From: a virus
IMG/VR virus record: IMGVR_UViG_3300045135_000724
Span: 1 to 32,609 of that record
Reading direction: 5' to 3' (one strand)
Length of the DNA stretch: 32,609 nt
In this document: one piece after another, positions 14,641 to 25,176 of the stretch
Layout of the letters: each line of letters opens with the position of its first letter
How positions within the stretch are numbered: position 1 is the first letter of the stretch
The notes under the pieces: model-generated
The model's database searches: none
The model's input: the letters and a program-made list of their open reading frames with translations, nothing else
Told to the model about the DNA's origin: nothing
Position numbers and translations under genes: made by a program

Positions 14641-17600
14641 TAGGCTTGAATTTGTACTAAGACTCTTAATTTATGGCCGAAGCCTAACTTTTTATTATAT
14701 ATTAATCTGAAACTTAAGCCATCATTTTGATAACTTTGAATTTCATAATTAGTTTCTAAATTGTAACCTATCTCATTTACTAGGTTAGCTGATTCAACTG
14801 ATTCAAATTCAGTAATAACATCTTTACCGCTAACACCATAAATACTAATATTATCTATAATAAACCTATTAACGATATTATTATAAATATAAATTTCTAA
14901 ATCATCTTCGATACTATCTTTATCGCCAAACGACGTTGAGGCGCTTACATACTTTCTAAACTTATCTAAGATGCGGTCTTCAATTAATTCGTCTTTAATC
15001 GAAGAAGGCAGATAAAAGTCTGCAACAATTTGAGTGTCTGTTTCTATAAAATGAATTGCAGTCTTATTTAACTGATTTACTCTTAAATAATCTAGTTCGT
15101 TTAGATCAGATTCTTTAGTAGATGAAAATGCAGTAATGTCATAATTATCTTTGACTTTCATGACAGTTGATGCCATAAAAGATTTAATTTCTACAGGGGA
15201 TAACGTGCCCTCTGCATATTCAAATGAAGTACCTGGTAAAGATCTAGTAAAATATGTTTCGTCATATTTAGATTTAAACATATTAAGATCTCTTTTATCA
15301 ATAGCAATTTCGCCAATCTTAGGATACAACGGCAATTTATCAGTAGTTTCTGAAAGCTTTAATAAATTCTTAGAGTTTTTATCATTAACTTTATGGAAAT
15401 AATAGTTTCTAATAAAACCGTATGAATCATCTAATAATTTATATGACTCAAATGCAACACCTAAGTTATTAACTTTATTGTATATAAGATCTTCTCGATC
15501 TGTAATATTAATTGTAGTTTCGCCAACCACAGGAATATTGACTTTATTTTCAGTATAAATATCTGTAAATAAAATAATATCTCTAAATAAAGGATTATAA
15601 GAACCGTTCATTCTATTAAGAACCGTGTAATATCCTCCATCATCTCTAACAGCTAACTTTTTACCTATATCAACATTTGATATTTGATAAGATTTAGGTC
15701 TGTTATCATCTGGTTTAGTTGTAATAAGAGATGGCTTAATAAAATCTTGACCATCTTCTACCGCTAGTACAAATTCATTATCGATCTCATTACCATTTAT
15801 ATCTACTGTCACATAATCAATTAAATCAAATTGGTTAAACCTATTAGCGAAGTTATAAGCAACAATATCTTCTAATACTTTAGTAAAACCTTCTTCACCA
15901 CCTCTAAAATACTGAAAGTCATCTCTAGGTAATTGTAAAGAAGGATCTAACGTTGCGCCGCCTTTTGAAATTTCAGTGCCATTAATATTAACCTCTACTA
16001 AGCCTTCAACAACAACCTCACTATCGCTAATGATCGATAAAACACGCATACCGAATGTTATACCGCCTTCTTCAAATATAATCCAAGAATATCTACCCTC
16101 TCTATCGGTTGTAATATAGTCATTAAATGCACCAACACCTTGAGAATACACACTTATTTGTTCTAAATTCCAATTAGATCTAGGATCCGCTAAATTTATT
16201 TTGAAAGGTATATCGGTATTAATAATATTGTTATTAGAATCTAATATATCTAAAAGCTCGTATGCATTTTTACGATCTAAACTAGCATTAAAATTCTGAA
16301 CATTTAAATCAATAACTACAGTAATATGTTTAAACTTATCGTTTTTTATTACTGAATATTCAGTTAGATTACGATCTGATTCAATGTAATTAAGTATAAC
16401 TGCAAATTTATAGTCATTAACTTTTGAGCTGTTAATAAATTCTACAGGAGCTCCCTGTAATCTTTCCTTTCTCTCTTTATATAAGTATCTTAAACCTCTA
16501 AATACAGTAGATGGCTCTAATTCATTAGATCCATTAGAAAACTTAGAATATAAGACTCTTTGTTTTGAATTTTGCCATGTATTTAAGTTAACTGGATTCA
16601 TAGCACCAACATAATCAAAATACATGCTAAAATAATCAACGTCGATTGATTTTAATTGATCAATCGTAATACCATCACTAGCACTAAAATCTGTATATGA
16701 TTGTAATTGATCTAATGCACCGTCTAAATAATATTGATTAGGTATTTGATTAAAATGGAAGTGATCCATATTTAATAGGTCCACATTTCTACCATTTTCA
16801 TTTGTAATGTTTGGAGAAATATTATCAGGGCCAAAAGCCTCGCTTAAAGTTAACATGTATGGTAAGTTTCTAGCGTTGAAACCATCCTTTAATGCAAACT
16901 TATTAATATGAGGTACTAATCTAGACTTAATAGCCGTTTCTATTAATTCATTTTCTTTTAATCTATCATATTCAGAAGCAATAAAATCTAAATTAATATC
17001 AGTATCTATAGTTTCTGCTTGTAAAACTGGTGTTAAGTTTACAAAATATTCATCGCCATTATCTGTAAGAGATAGCTCACCAATGTTAGACATTTCAGTA
17101 GAATGAAAATCAAAGTCGAAATCTTTAAAATCGTATGCTGCAAACTTACCAATCTCAGGTTTTGATTTTACCCAAGTTTGAACTACAGTATCGTTTGTAA
17201 TTTTTGCAGGCTTCTTTAAAACGAATCTAAATTTAGTATCGTCTAATCCGTCTGGTGTAATATCTGTAATTTGGATATATTGATCTTTGTCTTTAGACTT
17301 AACGTAATCACCAATGGCTAACTTGCCAATCTCTGACTTATCAACTAAATAAACAGATCCATCAGATGAACCACCCCTAGTACTAAACTGAGACCATTCA
17401 CTAAAATCAGTATTTACGCCAACAGGAACTACAGAGTTATCTAAGTATACATCATTTGTTGCATACTCAAAATCCATAAACTCAATTAGGTTTTGATTGT
17501 ACACACCTAGCATAACACTCTTGCGGTTTGCTCCAGCAGTATAGTCAGTAATTAATAACGTATTTGAGTTAAATTCTGTTTGGTAAAAAGTAATAACGCC

Positions 17601-18983
17601 ATTAATTGCAGCAGTAACCTCTGTCAGGTTACCATTTGCTGAGAACCTATTATCAATAAACTTACCAGCTGGTAAAGTGTTATCTGCTATAAATGTAAAA
17701 TCAGCTAAATCATAATTAGCTGCTTTAATTTCATTAGCATTACCTAAGAAAAACCTATCATTATGATTCGGATTATCTACTATTTTAAGTCTAATAAAAC
17801 CTTTATTATCAATTGGTTTTTTTATAATTTTAACAGTGTCGTCCTTCTTAAAACCTTCTAATGGATTATCAGATGGATCTATTGATAAAGGTAATTCTAA
17901 AGTATCAAAATCTACATTATTTTTAATGTGATAATATTGACCGTTCCCCGCTTTTAAGTAGTTTAATGTTGGTAATTGTAGATCAGCTTGAGTTGGCAGC
18001 ATATCTAGCGCTGTAATACCGTTATCTAGCTCATATAAAGATTCAATAGTGTCTTCGTTAATTAATGCAAAATCTTCTTTATTAATTGAAATAATATCTA
18101 ATTTAGATTCTGGAACATCATCAACATATACACCGAAATATCTATAGATTTCGTAATCTGTTGCATCAGTATCATCAAACATAAACTCTAGGTTTATTAA
18201 GTTAGCAGATACTAAATTATTTCTTTCAAAACCTTGAGTAATTATTTCATTAAAGAAAATTTCAGGAAAGTCTCTTTGAACTAAGTCTTTAGTTAAGTAT
18301 TCTTGTTTAGTTGCAAATCCACCAGCTTTAATATCGATACCTTTAAATTGAGTAGGGCCATCGATACTAAAATTCATATCAATAGCCGAGTTTGGTAAAT
18401 TGTTATCGAAAACATGCTTATGTAAATATGCACCTAACTTAGATTTCTTACTAAGGTCAAATGTTTTAACTATTGTTGCTTTTTCTAAAAGATCTAGAAT
18501 TCTAGAGTTTTGACCTTCAACATCTTCTGAGTAATTTAATTCATAATCAGTATCTTGAACCCTGTAAATAACAAATTTACCAGGCACTTGACGATCTAAC
18601 CAAATAGGTGCTAATATTTTATATTGCTCATCATATACTTTAACTGTATTGAACGTAGCACCGTAATTATATTGGTTTTCGTATTGATATCTGTATTGAT
18701 TGTATGGTGTAAAGTCTGAAAACTTTCTGTAAACTTGATAGGCTTCAACACTTGGAACCTTTCTAAAAAATTTAGCTAAATCAGTAGCATAAGATCCGCT
18801 ATCGCTTAGCGCAAACTTTTGAAAGTCAGCACCCGATAGGGTCTTATTAGCTGTAAATGCACTTAAAAAAATATCACCAGAAGAATCAGCAACTAATTTT
18901 ACATTAGCCGTTAATTTAGGATTAGTTCTTAATAGTGCAAATGTTGCTTTTTGATTCTTGTTAAGATTGAATTTTACAGACAT
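14640..18983 (-). CDS. Large virion protein, 1447 residues, probably baseplate or tail periphery
   Basis: I do not recognise a family. It is the largest protein in the window and looks beta-rich throughout, without signal peptide, membrane segment, coiled coil or catalytic motif. I find no cysteine in it. The N-terminus (KATFALLRTNPKLTANVKLV, ~12-31) and an aromatic stretch rich in Tyr/Gln/Asn (YNQYRYQYENQYNYG, ~94-108) are notable. It lies directly upstream of fibre 2 with a TAATG overlap, and downstream of the 1200-residue protein, so it may be the platform the fibres sit on (a T4 gp10 or gp9-like position). That role is inference from gene order. A 53-base gap precedes it. Confidence 0.6.
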   Translation of the reverse strand: MSVKFNLNKNQKATFALLRTNPKLTANVKLVADSSGDIFLSAFTANKTLSGADFQKFALSDSGSYATDLAKFFRKVPSVEAYQVYRKFSDFTPYNQYRYQYENQYNYGATFNTVKVYDEQYKILAPIWLDRQVPGKFVIYRVQDTDYELNYSEDVEGQNSRILDLLEKATIVKTFDLSKKSKLGAYLHKHVFDNNLPNSAIDMNFSIDGPTQFKGIDIKAGGFATKQEYLTKDLVQRDFPEIFFNEIITQGFERNNLVSANLINLEFMFDDTDATDYEIYRYFGVYVDDVPESKLDIISINKEDFALINEDTIESLYELDNGITALDMLPTQADLQLPTLNYLKAGNGQYYHIKNNVDFDTLELPLSIDPSDNPLEGFKKDDTVKIIKKPIDNKGFIRLKIVDNPNHNDRFFLGNANEIKAANYDLADFTFIADNTLPAGKFIDNRFSANGNLTEVTAAINGVITFYQTEFNSNTLLITDYTAGANRKSVMLGVYNQNLIEFMDFEYATNDVYLDNSVVPVGVNTDFSEWSQFSTRGGSSDGSVYLVDKSEIGKLAIGDYVKSKDKDQYIQITDITPDGLDDTKFRFVLKKPAKITNDTVVQTWVKSKPEIGKFAAYDFKDFDFDFHSTEMSNIGELSLTDNGDEYFVNLTPVLQAETIDTDINLDFIASEYDRLKENELIETAIKSRLVPHINKFALKDGFNARNLPYMLTLSEAFGPDNISPNITNENGRNVDLLNMDHFHFNQIPNQYYLDGALDQLQSYTDFSASDGITIDQLKSIDVDYFSMYFDYVGAMNPVNLNTWQNSKQRVLYSKFSNGSNELEPSTVFRGLRYLYKERKERLQGAPVEFINSSKVNDYKFAVILNYIESDRNLTEYSVIKNDKFKHITVVIDLNVQNFNASLDRKNAYELLDILDSNNNIINTDIPFKINLADPRSNWNLEQISVYSQGVGAFNDYITTDREGRYSWIIFEEGGITFGMRVLSIISDSEVVVEGLVEVNINGTEISKGGATLDPSLQLPRDDFQYFRGGEEGFTKVLEDIVAYNFANRFNQFDLIDYVTVDINGNEIDNEFVLAVEDGQDFIKPSLITTKPDDNRPKSYQISNVDIGKKLAVRDDGGYYTVLNRMNGSYNPLFRDIILFTDIYTENKVNIPVVGETTINITDREDLIYNKVNNLGVAFESYKLLDDSYGFIRNYYFHKVNDKNSKNLLKLSETTDKLPLYPKIGEIAIDKRDLNMFKSKYDETYFTRSLPGTSFEYAEGTLSPVEIKSFMASTVMKVKDNYDITAFSSTKESDLNELDYLRVNQLNKTAIHFIETDTQIVADFYLPSSIKDELIEDRILDKFRKYVSASTSFGDKDSIEDDLEIYIYNNIVNRFIIDNISIYGVSGKDVITEFESVESANLVNEIGYNLETNYEIQSYQNDGLSFRLIYNKKLGFGHKLRVLVQIQA

Positions 18984-19036
18984 TTACCAAACGTATTTTT
19001 ACTCAAACTATATATCTTAGTAAAATAACTAGGATA

Positions 19037-22000
19037 TTACTGGTATGCGATTACAGGAACACCGAAATCTACAACGTAAGAACCAGCGAAACCATCACCA
19101 CCGCCACCGCCACTAGCAACGTAGTTTGATAGCGCAGATGATGTTATAGAGTTAGTGCTTTTACCTGTTGGCTTATATTTAGCATAAACTTCAACATCAA
19201 ACTGGAAATCATTATTGTTTGAGTCTAAGATATCTAAACCGATTTTCTTAGAATACGTTAAATTAGAAGGATTAGAAGTAACACCACCTACTTTACCAGT
19301 ACCTGTAGAGCCAACCCCGTAGTAATCCGTCATTCTATATTGGAATATTAAATCAACTGTTACCGTATTAGCTTCACCGCCTGGAATAATTTTCTTACCT
19401 CTTTTATTATTAGCATCAACCACTAAAGATTCTGAATCAACAGGAGCTAAGAATAAGAAAGAACCACATGAATGACCACCTAATAAGTATTGATCTGCTG
19501 GATCAAAAGAAGTTTTAAGAGATCTTCTCAATCCAGTAACACCATCACTATTAAGAGTGTTTGTAATTTTAAATGCAGTCTGTTTTTTACCATCAGCGTC
19601 TGTAGCTCTTCTTACAGAAGCTTTAGGCATACCTACATATCCATTAGATTGAATTTGTAATAGTGATAAACCATAAGCAGGATCTAATAACGGGTGATCA
19701 ACGTGCATAAACATACCGTTATCATAGTTAGAAGAGCCTATAGTTGCAAAGGTAGTAAGATCTGTTACAGAACCACCACTCCATATAAAGTCTGTTTGAG
19801 AATCACCATTAGCAGCAAATGGAGATGCTGTCGCATTTGTATAATCTATATCTCCGTTTACAATATTAACATTGTTAAACGTGTAAGATAATCCATATTC
19901 ATGGATATCGTATCCAGTATTTCTAAGAGTATCAATATCTGAATTAACATATAAAGAATCATCATTAGCTAGATTTTCAAATCTAGAATACATGAACTGA
20001 CCCTTAAGCTGTGAAGATTGTTGTGGCGAAAGGTTAAACCAATCGTTTGTAATTTCAGCAGCATCTAAGTTTTGATATAATACAGGAACTAAATCGTATT
20101 TACCTTCAGTTGTGTAATATGTATTTGAAGTAACTGTAGAATCAATAATACCATTACCCAAGCCGAATACTGTATCTGTTGTAGAAACTGGGGCTGCTTT
20201 AGTAGTATCTCCAATAATTCTTGCGATAAGTTCTAAGTTAGAAGCCTTAGTATTAGATAATTGAATCTTAAAGTTCTTAGTTACAATATGACCTTTGTAA
20301 TTAGACTCAGGTAATTCATTAATGTAATAGCCAGCAAATAGTTTTACAGTCTCGTTATTAGTCACATTAGTTACATTACCGTCTTCGTCAATAATTTTAA
20401 CAAGTAATTCACCAATAGTACCTTCAATCTGTGCGCGTAATCTTAAGATTTCGTTTTGTAATTCAACGATTTTATCATACATTGAAATAGGCGATTGATC
20501 AGCCGTTAAGAAACCTGATGCAATTGTTGTTGCCGAGTGTGAGTAATACGCATCACCCACCTCAAAAGAATCTTCGACATGCTTATAAACGCCTTGAGAA
20601 ACTAATTCGTTTCTTAATTGAACTTTAACACTATCAATACTGTTTTCACCAACTAATTCAATAATAGAATCTGTTGCTAATTCACCTTCTGGGAATTCAA
20701 CTCTTACAATATCAGACCAATCTGATTCTAATGGGTTAGCTGGGAAACCAGCCTCAGAGATTGATTTAACCATAATCTCCATAACCTCACCTGATTGAAT
20801 TGCAAGATCTAATGAATTAAAGTTAACGGCTTGTGCATCTTCTTCAGATTCAGTAGTCCATTGGTATTTACCGTCAACTAATTCACGTTTTCTAACTGGA
20901 CCGTTTACTTCAACCCAGTTTGAGAATGCAGCAGTTTTAGTTGTTTGATTTGTAGAATCTTCAAATTGAATTTGATCAATTTCAGAAGTTTTACCAGATG
21001 CCGATAAGTATCTGTATCTAATTTTAAACTGTACAACTTCTTGTGAGATTCTTTCACCAACCTTTCTAGGCTCAGGAATTGGCCAGAAACCTCTAACTCT
21101 AAATTTAGGAGTTGCAGCCTTAACATTTGAACCTTCTGCAGTTGATTTAATATCTGTTACAATTGAAGAGTATAACTGTGACTGAGAATCTCTGTCAGCG
21201 ATTAAAGCTCTTAACTCATTCTTTTGAGTATCTTTTTCAATTGTTGACTTAAATTTCTTAGTATTTAAAAGAGACTTCTTTTGCTTGATAGACTCATCTA
21301 AAGACTTTAATGTTTGCTCAGTTGAAATTTTATCAGACTTAAGCTTCTTAACTTTATTAACTGTTGAGTTGTTAGTTAAGTGTTTATTAATTTGAACAAC
21401 CTTTAAGTTGTCTACGTTCATTTCTGGAGCTGCTGGCTTAATACCGGCGCTCGATGGCGGGATATAATCAACGCTTAACGCTTTGATAAACTCACCAAAA
21501 TCAGCAACGTTGTCTTTGTAATACTCTTCTAAAGATATCGTTTGACCTGTTGCATTAGATAATGTTAATTCATTTGAGAAGAAACCAATACCTGGAGAAT
21601 ATTCATCTGCAGGAATATTAGATACTGGGTCAATTGGCTTAACAAAAACAACTTGTCTTTCGTTAAAACCAACATTGATTTCAATATCTAGATCTAAATC
21701 AACATCTTTATAAATTGCTAATTCACTAGCACCAATTTTAATTGGCTCAAAGCCTTCAACTAATTGTAATTCTACTTGTGAAGTTGAAGCATCAATTGAT
21801 TTAATTACATATCTTGTTTTATATGCACCTGAATTTACAATCAATGAATCACCAACTCTTAATACTTCAGTGTCTTTAAGATCTCTTGTAGCATCTGAAT
21901 AAGTTAGTTTATTAAGTGTAAATAATTTAACTGTTTTAGTCTGTGTAACACCGTCAACAATTTGTGATTTTTGAACATTGTTAATAGCAACAACATCTAA

Positions 22001-22639
22001 ACCGCCATAGAACTGCATAGTTCTTACTGGCATTTCAACAGTTTGTGCATCTGTGAAATATGCTAGGTCATTGTCAGTTGCAAATGCTTTGAACGCATCG
22101 TAGTTAATTTCACTAGCACCTTTAAATCTATCGTTAAATTGTTCAACCGTAGCAGCATCTTCATTATCAAAAATGAATCTTTCGATATAAACTCTTTCAG
22201 TTTCAACTGGAATTTGACCCGAAACATCTAATTTAACTGTTAATAATGGGTTTAAGAAATCTTCGAAGAACTCATTTAACTTAGTATTAAATTGTGTCGG
22301 TGCTGCTAACGACGTAATTGGCGCTGAAGGACCTTTTAATCTAGAAGTGAATACTTGTCTAAATGTACCGTCTTTTAGCCTTACGTTCGCTCCATTACCA
22401 TCAACTGTAGTAATTGATTTAACGTTTGTATCTAATCTTTCAATTTCTCTTTTTAAGTAACCGAAAGAAGGAATTTGAATAGACTTTAACTCATTTGTAT
22501 TTGGGTCATACAAATCTAGAGTCACAGTTTCTTTATCCGTAGCAATAGCCTCATTAATACGGTTAAAAGTTTCTAAAGAATTTGTATTTAACTCTAGAAA
22601 CTGCTCTAATAATTGTGAAATTGAATTTTGTGCACCCAT
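19037..22639 (-). CDS. Large baseplate/tail protein with Fn3-like region and coiled coils
   Basis: The 1200-residue protein has no T4 name I can give. The N-terminus is helical (SQLLEQFLELNTNSLETFNRI, ~8-28), followed by a beta-rich part. A lysine-rich coiled coil lies at ~430-495 (KVKKLKSDKISTEQTLKSLD and on). An Fn3-like beta region follows (~510-640) with FRVRGFWPIPEP, QFKIRYRYLSASGKTSEID and WSDIVRVEFPEG. A second short coiled coil is KIVELQNEILRLRAQIEG (~711-728), and the C-terminal ~450 residues are beta-rich and end in a Gly-rich GGGGDGFAGSYVVDFG. Fn3-like domains are common in tail proteins that touch the cell surface. Its place between the 651- and 1447-residue proteins suggests part of an enlarged baseplate. 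Confidence 0.6.
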   Translation of the reverse strand: MGAQNSISQLLEQFLELNTNSLETFNRINEAIATDKETVTLDLYDPNTNELKSIQIPSFGYLKREIERLDTNVKSITTVDGNGANVRLKDGTFRQVFTSRLKGPSAPITSLAAPTQFNTKLNEFFEDFLNPLLTVKLDVSGQIPVETERVYIERFIFDNEDAATVEQFNDRFKGASEINYDAFKAFATDNDLAYFTDAQTVEMPVRTMQFYGGLDVVAINNVQKSQIVDGVTQTKTVKLFTLNKLTYSDATRDLKDTEVLRVGDSLIVNSGAYKTRYVIKSIDASTSQVELQLVEGFEPIKIGASELAIYKDVDLDLDIEINVGFNERQVVFVKPIDPVSNIPADEYSPGIGFFSNELTLSNATGQTISLEEYYKDNVADFGEFIKALSVDYIPPSSAGIKPAAPEMNVDNLKVVQINKHLTNNSTVNKVKKLKSDKISTEQTLKSLDESIKQKKSLLNTKKFKSTIEKDTQKNELRALIADRDSQSQLYSSIVTDIKSTAEGSNVKAATPKFRVRGFWPIPEPRKVGERISQEVVQFKIRYRYLSASGKTSEIDQIQFEDSTNQTTKTAAFSNWVEVNGPVRKRELVDGKYQWTTESEEDAQAVNFNSLDLAIQSGEVMEIMVKSISEAGFPANPLESDWSDIVRVEFPEGELATDSIIELVGENSIDSVKVQLRNELVSQGVYKHVEDSFEVGDAYYSHSATTIASGFLTADQSPISMYDKIVELQNEILRLRAQIEGTIGELLVKIIDEDGNVTNVTNNETVKLFAGYYINELPESNYKGHIVTKNFKIQLSNTKASNLELIARIIGDTTKAAPVSTTDTVFGLGNGIIDSTVTSNTYYTTEGKYDLVPVLYQNLDAAEITNDWFNLSPQQSSQLKGQFMYSRFENLANDDSLYVNSDIDTLRNTGYDIHEYGLSYTFNNVNIVNGDIDYTNATASPFAANGDSQTDFIWSGGSVTDLTTFATIGSSNYDNGMFMHVDHPLLDPAYGLSLLQIQSNGYVGMPKASVRRATDADGKKQTAFKITNTLNSDGVTGLRRSLKTSFDPADQYLLGGHSCGSFLFLAPVDSESLVVDANNKRGKKIIPGGEANTVTVDLIFQYRMTDYYGVGSTGTGKVGGVTSNPSNLTYSKKIGLDILDSNNNDFQFDVEVYAKYKPTGKSTNSITSSALSNYVASGGGGGDGFAGSYVVDFGVPVIAYQ

Positions 22640-22644
22640 GTTTA

Positions 22645-24600
22645 TTATCTTATAATGTCAAGTTCAAATACCTTGTTTATTTCATCTACACAGATTAGTT
22701 CAATGTATGGTTTATTACTTAATAAATCAGCAGCTGAAATAGAAGCCTTTAATACCCAACCATTTTTCTTATCAGAATAAATGTTGATTGACTTGTTATT
22801 TAAGCTCTTAAATGCCGTTCTAAAAGTAATCTTAATTACCTGACCAACCTTTAAACCTTCTGTACTATCATCTAAGTATATATTTAGATCTCCAGATAGG
22901 TCTTGAGTATTGTCTAAGTATAATCTTACCAAGTTATCGTATGACTTGATTCTAGACCAAACACCTAAAGTATTAGCCAATGCAGGATTATAAGTCGAGC
23001 TAGCTGTAATCTTATCTAATAGATTACCTGTTTGGAAGTCGTAAATAAACGGCTCATTTAGGTGGTAACCCCAGTTAGTGTTTTGAATTTTGATCTTAGA
23101 CTTGTTTGACTTGTCAACAAAAATACCCTTGCCGCCTGCAATCACATCTGTATTATATTGAACCTCTGATGGAATTTCACCAGCGATTACTTTATTTAAT
23201 CTATTATTCGTAGAAGAGATTAGTCTTAAAATAGAAGAAGAGTCGTTAAAGTTTAACGCAGCATCTTCTAATGATTTTTCAACAGTTGAAAGTCTGTTAG
23301 CAAAGTTTTCTTCCTGAACAGATGTTAAGAAGATCTGCTCAAGATTATCTAATCTACTTGTAATCTGATTATGCTTATGATTTGCATCTGCTAATATTCT
23401 AGCTGCATTTTCTAATGTAGACGTAGTGTCAAAGAAAATGTCCATCGAGAATGTTGTAAAGTCATTAATGTTCTTTTCAATACCAACATTATCTAAAGAA
23501 GAATTAAACTTAACGTTTAATTTAAGAGCGAATGCATTACCATTTAAACCAGTTACATCATTTGGTTTATATTTAGTCATTTCTGGAATGTACCAACCTG
23601 TAGAAGCTGTATCGTATTTCCAGTTATCTAAAATAATAATACCATATAGGTTTGTTGCCTTGTTAACCGCGTTTGACTTAGAGTACATATCGTAGTAAAC
23701 AAGAATTGCATTAAACCTAAAGTCACCACCTCTTTGAGAGAACTCAAGGTGGTTGTTTAATTTTCTATCGTTTGTAATCTTAGCATATACATTAGGATCC
23801 CATTCGATTCCGTATGAATATGATTGATTTGCATCAAGTGTAATTGTACCGTCTTGGTTATCTGCAACTGAATCAATATTTAAGTTTGAATCTGGGTGAA
23901 TTTGACCAGCTCTGCCGTTAATCTGAGAAGTTGGCTGATATTCTGTTGCAGTTGTATTCCAATCTGAAGCCTTAAGTAAAACTTCAGGAGTATAACCAAC
24001 TGAAGAAGGTACGTTAACGAAAACTTCGTTGTATGTATTACCTTGATAGTTTTTGTCATTAGATACATCGATATCACCAATGTACTTAATAACCTTTGAA
24101 TATTCTGAACCTGATTGTGTTGAATCGTTTTCTTCAATTAATCTTGCATTACCGGCTACAACTTCTTGTGTAGTTGCAGTTCTAACTCTAAATGCTCCTA
24201 AGTGATTTAACCACTTAAAGAAAATCTTTTCAGAATCAGAAGATAATAACGACTCATCATAATCATCATCATTTAAAATAAAGTTTTCAAAGTTTAACGC
24301 GTAGTTCTGAAATGTTTGTGCAAAATGAACATTAGCGTTACCGTTATTTGCAGTATCGTCGTAATTTGGAGCAACACCACCGTTTCCAACTGGCCCGCCT
24401 TCAAAAAGATTGTTAAACTGAATATAGTTTTGTGTACCAGATGGTGTTCCTACCACTGGAATGTCTAATAGTGCGAATTTGGAATATTCAAATACTAGAT
24501 CAGGGTTGTAATATGCTCTAGTCAAATCTCTAGCAGCGCTAGAAAATGCATAAAGCGTACCACCCTGTTCTTGAGGTATTCTAATTAATGGTGTAGCCAT
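22645..24600 (-). CDS. Structural protein, probable baseplate component (651 residues)
   Basis: No named family is recognised. The N-terminus RIPQEQGGTLYAFSSAARDLTRAYYNP (~7-33) has the look of a conserved head found in structural proteins of marine T4-like phages. The middle is beta-rich. A helical section (~405-475; ADANHKHNQITSRLDNLEQIF, ENFANRLSTVEKSLEDA) probably forms a trimeric coiled coil, followed by a beta-rich C-terminal domain ending FELDIIR. The gene lies 5 bases upstream of the 1200-residue gene and 17 downstream of the small fibre-like gene. In T4 order, gp8 would come after gp7, and this is in the right area, but I see no sequence reason to call it gp8. Confidence 0.6.
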   Translation of the reverse strand: MATPLIRIPQEQGGTLYAFSSAARDLTRAYYNPDLVFEYSKFALLDIPVVGTPSGTQNYIQFNNLFEGGPVGNGGVAPNYDDTANNGNANVHFAQTFQNYALNFENFILNDDDYDESLLSSDSEKIFFKWLNHLGAFRVRTATTQEVVAGNARLIEENDSTQSGSEYSKVIKYIGDIDVSNDKNYQGNTYNEVFVNVPSSVGYTPEVLLKASDWNTTATEYQPTSQINGRAGQIHPDSNLNIDSVADNQDGTITLDANQSYSYGIEWDPNVYAKITNDRKLNNHLEFSQRGGDFRFNAILVYYDMYSKSNAVNKATNLYGIIILDNWKYDTASTGWYIPEMTKYKPNDVTGLNGNAFALKLNVKFNSSLDNVGIEKNINDFTTFSMDIFFDTTSTLENAARILADANHKHNQITSRLDNLEQIFLTSVQEENFANRLSTVEKSLEDAALNFNDSSSILRLISSTNNRLNKVIAGEIPSEVQYNTDVIAGGKGIFVDKSNKSKIKIQNTNWGYHLNEPFIYDFQTGNLLDKITASSTYNPALANTLGVWSRIKSYDNLVRLYLDNTQDLSGDLNIYLDDSTEGLKVGQVIKITFRTAFKSLNNKSINIYSDKKNGWVLKASISAADLLSNKPYIELICVDEINKVFELDIIR

Positions 24601-24617
24601 TTAAATTATAGTTTATT

Positions 24618-25175
24618 TTAAGAAATAGTACAATTCCATTCAGAGATAATATACCATAAGTTATTATAGAATCTCAATGTTAATGTACCGTTATCTGAAA
24701 TTGCAACTGAGTTAGCGCCTGCGATGTTTGCTGGGTCTAAAGTAACTGTACCGCCATTAGCGATAAATGTAACTTCTTGACCAGAGTCACCGGCATTTAC
24801 AGCGTTTACACCAGCTAAAGCAGATGCATCTAAAATATAAGTTGTAGATGCGTAAGCATTTGCAGCTGGCATTTGAGTAACCGCATTAGAAACTGAATGT
24901 CTTAAACCGTGCTCTAAAACAACTACATCTTCAGCAGTTAATTGTACAGCAGAAACAACTTCAGAAGCACTAACTGTAAATAAGTTAGAACCGCCTGTTG
25001 CTAATGTAAGACCAGCAGCTGAAATATTGCCTGTTAAGCTTAATGTTTGAGCAACTGGGTCTAATAATGAAACTACATCTGATAATTCGTCGTTTAATGC
25101 AGAGAAGTTATCATTTAAGACAATTCTAGAAGATGCTAAGCTATCTGTTGCTAAAAGTGTTGTGATACTTGCCAT
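24618..25175 (-). CDS. Small fibre-like virion protein
   Basis: The 185-residue protein is alanine/valine/threonine-rich and looks like a short trimeric fibre. The N-terminal SRIVLNDNFSALNDELSDVV (~16-35) resembles the NYNF attachment motif of the two large fibres. The middle has repetitive beta strands (LTLATGGSNLFTVSAS). The end, ISDNGTLTLRFYNNLWYIIS (~159-178), is the sort of closing strand pair (TLRF..N.WY) seen at the tips of phage fibre and decoration proteins. It sits just after the gp7-like gene and before the large structural genes. It could be a small fibre, a whisker or a decoration protein. Confidence 0.55.
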   Translation of the reverse strand: MASITTLLATDSLASSRIVLNDNFSALNDELSDVVSLLDPVAQTLSLTGNISAAGLTLATGGSNLFTVSASEVVSAVQLTAEDVVVLEHGLRHSVSNAVTQMPAANAYASTTYILDASALAGVNAVNAGDSGQEVTFIANGGTVTLDPANIAGANSVAISDNGTLTLRFYNNLWYIISEWNCTIS

Positions 25176-25176
25176 T

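Noticed and set aside
15151-15402. Plus-strand open frames inside the large structural genes (also 23426-23695, 29025-29315, 29538-29759)
   Set aside because: All lie fully inside long minus-strand genes, with no promoter, leader or protein motif of their own.
18984-19036. T4-type late promoter boxes in other gaps (before the 1447-, 1200- and 685-residue genes and the amidoligase)
   Set aside because: Only partial matches such as TAAAAATA or ATATAAAA were found, which are expected by chance in such AT-rich leaders.
20905-21126. Second minus-strand frame within the 1200-residue gene (similarly 23880-24137 and 2695-2877)
   Set aside because: Out-of-frame copies inside continuous genes; leucine/lysine-rich products typical of shifted AT-rich codons.
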